Source: UBA3069 sp050633465 (lineage in GTDB: Bacteria; Pseudomonadota; Alphaproteobacteria; Rhodobacterales; Rhodobacteraceae). From it: a stretch of DNA of 64,000 nucleotides. The notes under the pieces were generated by a model. That model made no database searches and was not told the DNA's origin. It saw only the letters and a list, made by a program, of their open reading frames with translations. Where the stretch lies: positions 42,140-106,139 of the forward strand of contig JBOEGO010000023.1 of assembly GCA_050633465.1 (NCBI GenBank). The letters are read 5' to 3'. Positions 7,627 through 15,182 of this stretch are shown piece after piece (the stretch's first letter is position 1; every line of letters begins with the position of its first letter). The position numbers and the translations under genes are program-made.

Positions 7627-8829
7627 ATGTCGCTAAGTGAAATTTTTGCAACCCGCACCGGTCGCATGAAAGCATCGGAAATCCGCGAGCTGCTAAAGCT
7701 GTTGAACCAGCCCGATATCATTTCATTCGCGGGGGGCATTCCCGACCCGGCACTGTTTCCCACGGATGCCTTTGCGGCGGCGATGGCCAAGGCGCTGGAA
7801 ACGCCGGCGCAATCGCTGCAATATTCCACATCCGAGGGGTTCCCGCCGCTGCGCGCATGGATTGCCGAGCATATGAGCGGCCTTGGCATTCCCTGCACGG
7901 CGGACAATATCCTGATCACATCGGGGTCGCAGCAGGCGCTGGATTATCTGGGCAAACTGTTCCTGTCACCCAATGACACGGCGCTGGTGGGCTGGCCGAC
8001 CTATCTGGGCGCATTGGGCGCGTTCAACGCCTATGAGCCCCATTACGACCGGCTGGATCCCGCCACCAACCGCGCCCCTGCGGATTTTGCGGCGCAGGCC
8101 GCGGACAAAGGCGGGCGGGTGAAATTTGCCTATCTGTCGGTGGATTTCGCCAACCCCACCGGCGTGACCCTGACCGAAGAGGAACGCCTGGGCGTGTTGA
8201 CATTGGCCGATGCGCTGGACGCCGCGGTGATCGAGGATGCGGCCTATCAGGCGCTGCGTTATGACGGTGATGCGATCCCGCCAATTCTGGCGCTGGAAAT
8301 CGCGCAAAAGGGCAGCATCGAGGCCTGCCGCACGATCTATTGCGGCAGTTTTTCCAAGACATTGTCGCCGGGGTTGCGGGTCGGCTGGGCCTGCGCGGCC
8401 CAGCCGGTGATCGACCAGATGGTGTTGATCAAACAGGCGGCGGATTTGCAAAGCGCCACCCTGAACCAGATCGCCATGGCCGAGGTCGCAACCACGATTT
8501 TCGACGATCATGTGGCGCGCATTCGCAGCCATTACGCCGCACGGCGTGACCGGATGCTGGCGGCGCTGGAACAGCATATGCCCAAGGGCGTGACATGGAC
8601 CCGCCCCGAGGGCGGGATGTTCATTTGGGTCACCCTGCCCGAAGGCTATGACGGCGCGGCGCTGCTGGAACGGTCGCTGGAAACCGAACGCGTGGCATTC
8701 GTGCCGGGTGCCGCATTTCATCCTGATGGCACGGGGCAGCGCACGATCCGGCTGAATTTTTCATCACCCGACAACCGCGCGATCGACGAGGGCATCGCGC
8801 GGCTGGGGCGTTTACTGCAACAGGATTGA
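7627..8829 (+). CDS. PLP-dependent aminotransferase, class I/II (2-aminoadipate/MocR-domain type)
   Basis: A 400-residue fold-type I aminotransferase of the group that includes LysN (2-aminoadipate) and the catalytic half of MocR regulators. Key features are ISFAGGIPDPALFP (about residues 33-46), the substrate loop LQYSTSEGFPPLR, ITSGSQQALD, the PLP aspartate region YLSVDFANPTGVT, EDAAYQALRYDG, and the PLP lysine in YCGSFSKTLSPGLRVGW. The closing RLNFSSPD carries the conserved carboxylate-binding arginine. No DNA-binding domain is present, so it is an enzyme and not a regulator. Substrate is not certain. The ATG at 7627 has GGGAGG upstream; the TTG at 7612 would overlap that site. Confidence 0.85.
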   Translation: MSLSEIFATRTGRMKASEIRELLKLLNQPDIISFAGGIPDPALFPTDAFAAAMAKALETPAQSLQYSTSEGFPPLRAWIAEHMSGLGIPCTADNILITSGSQQALDYLGKLFLSPNDTALVGWPTYLGALGAFNAYEPHYDRLDPATNRAPADFAAQAADKGGRVKFAYLSVDFANPTGVTLTEEERLGVLTLADALDAAVIEDAAYQALRYDGDAIPPILALEIAQKGSIEACRTIYCGSFSKTLSPGLRVGWACAAQPVIDQMVLIKQAADLQSATLNQIAMAEVATTIFDDHVARIRSHYAARRDRMLAALEQHMPKGVTWTRPEGGMFIWVTLPEGYDGAALLERSLETERVAFVPGAAFHPDGTGQRTIRLNFSSPDNRAIDEGIARLGRLLQQD

Positions 8830-8836
8830 CGGGCGG

Positions 8837-8887
8837 GGGTAAAACTCTTTCAAAGAGTTTTACCCGATTTCTTTGAAAGAAATCGGG
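8837..8887. repeat. Two overlapping palindromes downstream of the aminotransferase gene
   Basis: GGGTAAAACTCTTT (8837-8850) and its perfect complement (8852-8865) form a 14-bp palindrome. CCCGATTTCTTT (8863-8874) and its complement (8876-8887) form a second 12-bp palindrome. They share the bases CCC at 8863-8865, so in RNA only one can form fully at a time. The site follows the stop codon by 7 bases and may end transcription, though there is no long T-run. Confidence 0.65.
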
Positions 8888-8905
8888 CTGTTGCGTTTGT
8901 GGCGG

Positions 8906-9491
8906 GGCTTTGTTGCATAAATCGGGCGATGGCCAGCCTCCCCTTACTCCGGACGGATTTAGCCTAAGGGTTCTGTGATAGCTATGCGAAGCGCGGCATA
9001 GAGATAGCGCACAGCGATACGGATTTGGATTTCTGCGACTTGCCTGTCGAAGTCCCGCGCCATGAGCGATTGGCCCATCCGTTTCTGACAATGCATCGTG
9101 GTTTCGACACGGCGTCGTCGGTGGTATCTGCCTTGATGCCAGTGCTGTCGATCAAGTGGTTCAACGCTCCAGTGCCACCGCGATCTGGCAGACTTGCGTC
9201 CAACGTTCTTTGACCGCGGCAAAGGCAGTCCGAACGGCCCCTCAAAGTGAGACACGCCTGGATCGCAGCGTCGCTGAAGTTCTGTTGCCGACCGCGCCTG
9301 CCGCTGGGCGGGGGCCCTCAAACCATCTCGGGATCAAACCAAATTGACAGTGAGCCACATCGCTTCAAACTGTCATTGCATGACGACCGGCTTGTCGTCT
9401 TGTATTTTGTAGGGGATCAACGGCTCATGCTCCCCGGTTATTATGCTGGATTCATGGGGTGAATCCTTCACGGGATTTGTGCAGCAATGCC
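8906..9491 (-). mobile_element. Decayed, internally deleted IS5-family insertion sequence
   Basis: Both ends are visible. The left end GGCTTTGTTGCATAAATC (8906-8923) is the typical terminal repeat of IS5/IS903-like elements. The right end GATTTGTGCAGCAATGCC (9474-9491) is its inverted copy with three mismatches. The element is 586 bases long; intact relatives are usually around 800-1050. It encloses a broken transposase on the minus strand. No target-site duplication could be seen in the flanks, which suggests an old insertion or later rearrangement. It sits between the aminotransferase and the imuABC cassette. Confidence 0.75.
8959..9428 (-). pseudogene. IS5-family transposase remnant
   Basis: Read on the minus strand from ATG at 9428, one frame gives SPTKYKTTSRSSC, then SLSIWFDPEMV, then RGRQQNFSDAAIQACLTL, the N-terminus of IS5-type transposases, interrupted by stop codons after MSR and after WFDPEMV. 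Further on come HLIDSTGIKA, which includes the first catalytic aspartate, and, in another frame, RRRRVETTMHC and GQSLMARDFDRQVAE, which is the C-terminal end. The central part with the remaining DDE residues is missing. There are thus stops, a frameshift and an internal deletion, so the gene cannot be functional. Confidence 0.8.
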
Positions 9492-9580
9492 TCTCCACGG
9501 CACAATTTCGCATATTGAGCCAACGCGCCGTGCAAAAAAGGTGATGACCCCGTTTCTAATCTTTTTCACAGACAAAAGAT

Positions 9581-12500
9581 TTAGTGAAAATCCCGACTAG
9601 AGAACAACTGCTTGGCTTGATCCCTTGGATGGAAAGCGCGGCCGGTTGGTTTGCCTGGTCGTGGTGTGTCATCTGCTTGAGGTAGCGTCTGCCCAACCGT
9701 GTTTCCAAGCGGGTGACCAAGTTCTGACAACCGATGCGACAAATCTTGAATGTCTTGGGCAATCAAATGCACGACGATGCCCTCGCGTTGCAGGTAGCCT
9801 GATACCTGCAATAGACGCCCACCCATTACGGCCTTGCGAAACCGCTCATACACTTTGGGCCAGACAACGATGTTACTGACGCCTGTTTCATCCTCCAGCG
9901 TCAGAAAAATCACACCAGAAGCGGTGCCTGGTCGCTGACGGGTGATGACCAGCCCACACACAGTCACACGACCCAGTGGCACGTGGGGAAGCCCGGCATG
10001 TGGTGTGACGTTGTTGAGTGATGATCGTATCAGTTCAACGGGATGCGCCCGAAGCGATAGGCGCATCGAAACATAATCTTCGACAACCTCTTCACCAAGG
10101 TTCATCATTGGTAGTGTCACCGCTGGTTCGGCAATCACTTCGCCATCAATGGGATCATTAAACAGCGGCAGAGGCGTATCCGCCCTGATTGCCTTCACCT
10201 GCCAGAGTGCATCACGTCTCGTTAGCCCCACGCCCGTGAAAGCATCAGCTTCGGCCAATCGCTCTAAAGAGCTTGGCGATACGCCTGCACGGTGCCACAG
10301 GCTTGGGATGTCGTGGTATCCATTGCCACGGGCGGAGACGATCCATTCGGCATCATCTTTCTTCATCCCTTTGATCTGACGAAACCCCAGTCGCAGGGCC
10401 AAAGCACCATCAGCCCGCTTCTCCAGGTGATTGTCCCAGGTTGATGTGTTGACGCAGACCGGGCGGGTTTCGATGTTGTGTTCGCGGACATCCCTGACGA
10501 TCTGTGCAGGGGCATAGAACCCCATCGGTTGGGAATTGAGCAAAGCACATGCGAATGCAGCCGGGTGATGGCACTTCAACCATGCTGATACATAGGCCAG
10601 CATGGCAAATGCTGCGGCATGGCTCTCGGGGAAGCCGTATTCACCGAAGCCTTCGATCTGTGAAAAACAACGCTCCGCAAAGTCGGCATCATATCCACGC
10701 TTCAACATCCCGTCGATAAAGCGATCACGGAATGTGCCAATCGTTCCCATCTTGCGAAAGGTCGCCAAGGACCGCCTTAGGTGATCGGCTTCCTCTGGTG
10801 TGAACCCTGCTGCAACCACAGCGATCTGCATTGCTTGTTCTTGGAACAAAGGGATGCCCAATGTTTTTCCCAGCACAGCCCCCAATGCTTCGGACGGGAA
10901 ATTGATGGCCTCTTTGCCTTGGCGCCGGTTGATATAGGGATGCACCATACCCCCCTGGATGGGGCCTGGCCGCACAATGGCAACCTCGATCACCAGATCA
11001 TAAAAGGTGCGTGGTCGCATCCTTGGTAGGAAATTCATCTGCGCTCGGCTTTCCACTTGGAACACGCCAATCGCATCTGCCCTGCACAGCATGTCATAGG
11101 TTGTGGCATCTTCTTGTGGAACACTTGCTATGGTGAGTTTTGGGCCACCGTGAAGGGACACTAGGTCAAAGCATTTGCGGATGCAGGTCAGCATTCCCAG
11201 CGACAGGATATCAACCTTCAGGATGCCCAAGGTGTCGATGTCGTCCTTGTCCCACTCGATCACGGTGCGATCTTCCATCGCGGCATTCTCGATCGGGCAA
11301 AGCGCATCCAGACGACCCTGTGTAATAACGAACCCACCGACATGTTGTGACAGATGGCGAGGGAATCCGATTACCTCACCAATGAGGCGTAAGGTTTGTG
11401 ACAAACGGCGGTCGCTGGGATCAAGGCCAAGCTCACGCACGCGGGTTTCATCGACACCCGTTCCTGACATCCCCCAGATTTGGCTTGTAAGGCCGCTCAG
11501 CACGTCCTGTGACAGGCCCATGACCTTCCCGACCTCTCGTATGGCAGCACGTGTCCTGAAGTGGATGACCGTGGCGCACAGACCCGCCCTGTGTCGGCCA
11601 TACGTATGATAGATGTGCTGGATCACCTCTTCACGGCGCTCATGCTCGAAGTCGATATCAATATCAGGTGGCTCACCACGGTGTTCGGACATGAAACGCT
11701 CGAACACCATCGTGATCGTTTCTGGCCCCACGTCAGTGATGCCCAACGCATAGCACAGGATCGAGTTGGCGGCAGATCCACGCCCTTGGCACAAAATCCC
11801 TTGTGATCGGGCAAAGGTGACGATGTCATGCACCGTCAGGAAATACGCGGCAAATCCAAGTGTTTTCACCAGTGATAGCTCTTTGTGAACCAGCCCACGC
11901 ACATGTTTCGTTGTCCCATTCGGATAACGTCGTTTCAGTCCGATATCTGTAAGACGCACCAGCCTGTCTTGGGCAGTCTCCCCGTCAGTGATTTCCGTGG
12001 GGTATTCATATGAAAGCTCTGACAGGCAAAAGCTGCACTTGTCGGCAATCTCTTGTGTTCGACGAATGACCGCAGGATGTTTGCGAAACAAGCGGGCCAT
12101 GTCGTCGAAGCCTTTTAATCGGCGTTCTGCATTGGGGAGGGCGCGTTTGCCAATGTCATCAATACTGCACCCTTCACGCAGACAGGTCAGCACATCCGCC
12201 AACTGCCGACGAGAGCCGTGGTGCAGCAACACATCTCCGACTGCGACCATGGGTGCAGACGTGGTATGTGACAATGACATGCACTGATCAAAATATGCTT
12301 GGTCACTGCCATCGTAACGCGGCGCACATCCCAGATATACGTTTGACGGAAATGCCCTGACCATCTCTGCGATATGACCCGCAGCTTGCTTATAACGTGT
12401 TTGGGGCAGAGCAATTAAGATCATACCCTTGGCCCCCTTCAACACATCGCGGTGCCACAAGTGACACTCGCCTTTTTCGGCACGTCTTTTGCCGAGCGTT

Positions 12501-12889
12501 AGCAGACGTGACAGGGTCTCATACCCATTGCGGTCTTTGGGTAACGCAATCCAATGCACCTGGCTGTCTTGCAGCACCAGTCTGGCCCCCACGATCAGCT
12601 TGGGAGGCTGTGTGCCAGGATCAGGTCGCTCCAATGATGTGCCGCCTGTGGCCTGCCGACTGCTGTGATCCACCTGTTGGCTGGATCGAATGGACAGACC
12701 TTCTGTTGCGGTGCGCTTCATTTCTTTCAGGGCCGCATATGCCCGCACGACACCGGCCAATGAATTGTGATCGGTTATGGCGATTGCAGACAGCCCAAGT
12801 TCTGCGGCCCGCATCACCAGTTCTTCAGGGTGGGACGCACCCTTGAGGAAGGTGAAATTGCTTGTGGTGCAAAGTTCGGCGTAGCTCAT
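9581..12889 (-). CDS. dnaE2: Error-prone DNA polymerase DnaE2 (ImuC)
   Basis: A 1102-residue C-family polymerase of the DnaE2/ImuC group, which copies damaged DNA in the ImuA-ImuB-DnaE2 mutasome during the SOS response. An N-terminal PHP domain opens with AELCTTSNFTFLKGASHPEE and AIAITDHNSLAG. The polymerase core shows GRGSAANSILCYALGITDVGP and the catalytic PDIDIDFEHERRE near residue 410. Later come QEQAMQIAVVAAGFTPEEAD and ESHAAAFAMLAYVSAWLK, then a C-terminal OB-fold domain (VCGLVITRQRPGTASGVIFLTLEDE). The start at 12889 overlaps the imuB stop as ATGA; a start at 12943 would add 18 extra residues inside imuB. The length is normal. By eye the GC content is below that of the neighbouring chromosome, which suggests acquisition as a cassette. 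Confidence 0.95.
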   Translation of the reverse strand: MSYAELCTTSNFTFLKGASHPEELVMRAAELGLSAIAITDHNSLAGVVRAYAALKEMKRTATEGLSIRSSQQVDHSSRQATGGTSLERPDPGTQPPKLIVGARLVLQDSQVHWIALPKDRNGYETLSRLLTLGKRRAEKGECHLWHRDVLKGAKGMILIALPQTRYKQAAGHIAEMVRAFPSNVYLGCAPRYDGSDQAYFDQCMSLSHTTSAPMVAVGDVLLHHGSRRQLADVLTCLREGCSIDDIGKRALPNAERRLKGFDDMARLFRKHPAVIRRTQEIADKCSFCLSELSYEYPTEITDGETAQDRLVRLTDIGLKRRYPNGTTKHVRGLVHKELSLVKTLGFAAYFLTVHDIVTFARSQGILCQGRGSAANSILCYALGITDVGPETITMVFERFMSEHRGEPPDIDIDFEHERREEVIQHIYHTYGRHRAGLCATVIHFRTRAAIREVGKVMGLSQDVLSGLTSQIWGMSGTGVDETRVRELGLDPSDRRLSQTLRLIGEVIGFPRHLSQHVGGFVITQGRLDALCPIENAAMEDRTVIEWDKDDIDTLGILKVDILSLGMLTCIRKCFDLVSLHGGPKLTIASVPQEDATTYDMLCRADAIGVFQVESRAQMNFLPRMRPRTFYDLVIEVAIVRPGPIQGGMVHPYINRRQGKEAINFPSEALGAVLGKTLGIPLFQEQAMQIAVVAAGFTPEEADHLRRSLATFRKMGTIGTFRDRFIDGMLKRGYDADFAERCFSQIEGFGEYGFPESHAAAFAMLAYVSAWLKCHHPAAFACALLNSQPMGFYAPAQIVRDVREHNIETRPVCVNTSTWDNHLEKRADGALALRLGFRQIKGMKKDDAEWIVSARGNGYHDIPSLWHRAGVSPSSLERLAEADAFTGVGLTRRDALWQVKAIRADTPLPLFNDPIDGEVIAEPAVTLPMMNLGEEVVEDYVSMRLSLRAHPVELIRSSLNNVTPHAGLPHVPLGRVTVCGLVITRQRPGTASGVIFLTLEDETGVSNIVVWPKVYERFRKAVMGGRLLQVSGYLQREGIVVHLIAQDIQDLSHRLSELGHPLGNTVGQTLPQADDTPRPGKPTGRAFHPRDQAKQLFSSRDFH

Positions 12890-14361
12890 GCGAACACCCC
12901 ATGCACAAACCAGTTGGGATTTTGCGGGGTGTAGAACATCCACAAACGATGCCCTTCACGGGTTTCCACCTTCCAATAGTCACGCACACCATGCCGCCAG
13001 TTTTCATCATCCAACCACCATTCGGGCGCGATGCGTTCTGGCCCTGTTATGCACCCGACGTTGAAAGACATGCCTCGCCATTTGAACCTGCTGGGGGGGC
13101 GGTTTGATGTTGCGGCCACATATTCAGGCGGAAACAGACGGATGGGCCGTGGTGTCAGTGACACCCAGTTCCCACTGGGTTCAGACCACGCTGCGGGGGC
13201 TATTATGAAGCTGCGTTCGGGAATGTGGCTTTCAGCGGGAAGGAATCTTTGGATGTTCTCCAGACCGATACGATTGCCCAGCCGTGTGATAAGATCGTTC
13301 AGACCGTCAGCATACCGTGCTTGTCCGTGTGAGGCTTGCGTTGTCTGCTCGGCTGGTAGCGTTTCCACCTGCACGGCGACCAGACGCAATTGGTCGATGC
13401 CAAAGCCTGCATCAATCTCGCTGATACCCCTTTCAAACAACGGAAGCATACGGGCTGGATCACGAAGAGGCCGTGCAAGACGTAGTTCGACAGTTTGTTC
13501 ACCACCATCGACGAGACGACACCGCAAGGCTAACACCCGCGCCCCTGACATCGTATCCGTCAGCTTTTCACACAGCGAGATCAAAAGGCGTTCAACACCC
13601 GCCATTACGTCTTTTGCGAGGCCAATCGGCTCTGGCAGCGTTAACCGTGTGGTATAAGTTGGCTCATTGGCTTCTGGGGAAATGCTCTCGGCCTGATCGC
13701 CCAATGCTTGATCCAACCGCATCAGAACAGAGGCACCAAATCTCTGGCCAACAGTTGCGCGTGGTAAGGCTGCGAGTTGGCCAATTGTTTTGATGCCCAA
13801 CCGCTGTAAAGCAGTGTCTTCTTTGGCCGTGATACGAAGGCTGGCAACAGGAAGCTGTTGGATCGCTGGCAAGGTATCACCAGTCTCGGCACGATCTTGA
13901 CCAAAACGGGCCAACGCCCATGCAGCACCAAACGTGTCAGCCATACCTACACGCACCGTGAGCCTGGATCGGGCCATCCGCATTCGAATGTCGTCTAACA
14001 ATGCCGCCTCACCACCCAGCAAATGCGCCGCCCCTGTGACATCCAGAATAATCCCATCGACGCCATCTTTCCCGACCCACGGACAATATCGTTTCGCCCA
14101 TCTAACAAGGCTGCTCTGGAAGGCTTGATCTGCTTGAGGGTTCTGAACCTCAGTTTGTAGATTCGGGCAGTATGAACGCGCATCAGCCAAGCCCATACCC
14201 CGCCTTAGCCCATACTGTTCAGCATCGGCGTTCAAGCAAACCAGACGGTCTGCATTCTTGACGTGCGCAGTCACGGCAAAAGCGCCTTCAGTATGTTTGA
14301 TGCGCAGGCTGCGTTCGCTTGACAGATTCGGAAACCACAGAGATACAACGCGCCTCGTCAT
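12886..14361 (-). CDS. imuB: ImuB, Y-family polymerase-like mutasome protein
   Basis: A 491-residue protein of the DNA polymerase Y superfamily that lacks polymerase activity in studied relatives and bridges DnaE2 to the sliding clamp. The N-terminus VVSLWFPNLSSERSLR has a hydrophobic stretch where active Y-family polymerases carry the first metal-binding aspartate. Helix-hairpin-helix-like text (LGIKTIGQLAALPRATVGQRFG) is near residue 200. The C-terminal part contains SGNWVSLTPRPIRLFPPEY and ends with RDYWKVETREGHRLWMFYTP, as in ImuB. The ATG at 14361 has GGGAGG upstream and lies inside the end of imuA (74-base overlap). It couples to dnaE2 by ATGA. Confidence 0.93.
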   Translation of the reverse strand: MTRRVVSLWFPNLSSERSLRIKHTEGAFAVTAHVKNADRLVCLNADAEQYGLRRGMGLADARSYCPNLQTEVQNPQADQAFQSSLVRWAKRYCPWVGKDGVDGIILDVTGAAHLLGGEAALLDDIRMRMARSRLTVRVGMADTFGAAWALARFGQDRAETGDTLPAIQQLPVASLRITAKEDTALQRLGIKTIGQLAALPRATVGQRFGASVLMRLDQALGDQAESISPEANEPTYTTRLTLPEPIGLAKDVMAGVERLLISLCEKLTDTMSGARVLALRCRLVDGGEQTVELRLARPLRDPARMLPLFERGISEIDAGFGIDQLRLVAVQVETLPAEQTTQASHGQARYADGLNDLITRLGNRIGLENIQRFLPAESHIPERSFIIAPAAWSEPSGNWVSLTPRPIRLFPPEYVAATSNRPPSRFKWRGMSFNVGCITGPERIAPEWWLDDENWRHGVRDYWKVETREGHRLWMFYTPQNPNWFVHGVFA

Positions 14362-14872
14362 TCCAACGTACCTCCCAATCTCCACATGTTCCTGATTTGT
14401 TCTTATTAAGCTCCCACAGCATTCGTGTCGAGTCGCCTGGTGAATATGTCGGAGAGATGGACCAACGGGTTTGCGTGGCATTGCTGCCCATCCCACCCTG
14501 AACAATCATCAATCCTGTTGAAGAACCGGCTTCCGCTGCGAGTTGCAACCGACGACCTGCTGTCAGCGTCAGAGGCTTCGTAAGTTCCGCGATGACAAGA
14601 GACACTGCCCCTGACCGCAGCGCCTCTTCACTCGCCGCCAAGACATCAACGGCATTGCCGCACTTACCGATCAGAACCCGATGTGGATCGCAATAAGGGT
14701 GCAGCCCGATAGGGTTCAAGATCTCAGATACCCAACTTTCTACGAACCAAAGCACTCTGCCCGATGTCACTCCGCAGCAGACGGAAGCAAAGCTATACGA
14801 GCCTGCCCCTGTCACCTCATGGTATCGGCAGGGTTTGAGGGGAAACACATCTGAGAATCGGACAGGCATCAT
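14288..14872 (-). CDS. imuA: ImuA, SOS mutasome accessory protein
   Basis: A 194-residue RecA/SulA-related protein, the first gene of the imuA-imuB-dnaE2 operon. It shows the ImuA pattern YHEVTGAGSYSFASV, then SGRVLWFVESWVSE, then ASEEALRSGAVSLVIAELTK and TAGRRLQLAAEAGSSTGLMI. The glycine-rich loop VTGAGSYSF stands where RecA-like proteins have Walker A, but GKT/S is absent. It is on the short side for the family. ATG codons at 14872 and 14869 are adjacent, and the LexA operator ends only 7 bases upstream. No ribosome site is visible, so the message may be leaderless or begin at a later start. Confidence 0.85.
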   Translation of the reverse strand: MMPVRFSDVFPLKPCRYHEVTGAGSYSFASVCCGVTSGRVLWFVESWVSEILNPIGLHPYCDPHRVLIGKCGNAVDVLAASEEALRSGAVSLVIAELTKPLTLTAGRRLQLAAEAGSSTGLMIVQGGMGSNATQTRWSISPTYSPGDSTRMLWELNKNKSGTCGDWEVRWNDEARCISVVSESVKRTQPAHQTY

Positions 14873-14879
14873 TATTTAT

Positions 14880-14894
14880 GTTCACTAAACGTTC
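14880..14894 (-). promoter_or_regulatory. LexA (SOS) operator of the imuABC operon
   Basis: GTTCACTAAACGTTC fits the alphaproteobacterial LexA box GTTC-N7-GTTC exactly. It lies immediately before imuA, as in other alphaproteobacterial imu cassettes, and predicts repression by LexA and induction after DNA damage. Confidence 0.85.
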
Positions 14895-15060
14895 CGAACC
14901 TCAAGTAATGAAAGTTTTTATTCGGGCACAAGACGAAGCTGGGCACCATGGCAAGGTAAGAGCAAAATTACACGACCAACAGTCGTTCTCACACAGCACG
15001 GAGTTCAGGAAGTAGATCGATGCCCACGCTGGCGACTGGCGCAAAATGATATGATAAGTC

Positions 15061-15078
15061 ACCAGCACCTGTGCTGGT
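15061..15078. repeat. Perfect 18-bp palindrome between imuA and gabD
   Basis: ACCAGCAC-CT-GTGCTGGT is a perfect palindrome in the 288-base gap between imuA and gabD. It has no T-run on either side. With the two hairpins that follow it makes a row of three. Confidence 0.5.
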
Positions 15079-15100
15079 CTAGTCCGGTGTCATTCTATAG

Positions 15101-15125
15101 AAAAAACGTCCCACTAGTGAGTGGG
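15101..15125 (-). terminator. Possible terminator on the minus strand
   Basis: CCCAC (15110-15114) pairs with GTGGG (15121-15125). Read on the minus strand the stem is followed by ACGTTTTTT, so it could end gabD transcription. The stem is only 5 bp. Confidence 0.4.
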
Positions 15126-15137
15126 TTTTGTTCCAAT

Positions 15138-15173
15138 AAGGGCATCTGAAATTTTACAGATGCCCTTGTTTTT
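15138..15173 (+). terminator. Strong hairpin with T-run between imuA and gabD
   Basis: AAGGGCATCTG (15138-15148) and CAGATGCCCTT (15157-15167) form an 11-bp perfect stem with an 8-base loop, followed by GTTTTT on the plus strand. No plus-strand gene ends here, so it either stops antisense or readthrough transcription, works in both directions for gabD, or ends an unrecognised small RNA. Confidence 0.6.
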
Positions 15174-15182
15174 AGGGGTATA

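Noticed and set aside
9247..9462. Plus-strand short frames within the IS remnant
   Set aside because: They are antisense to the broken transposase and carry no known motif.
8906..9491. Target-site duplication around the IS5 remnant
   Set aside because: The bases next to the two ends do not match at any usual duplication length.
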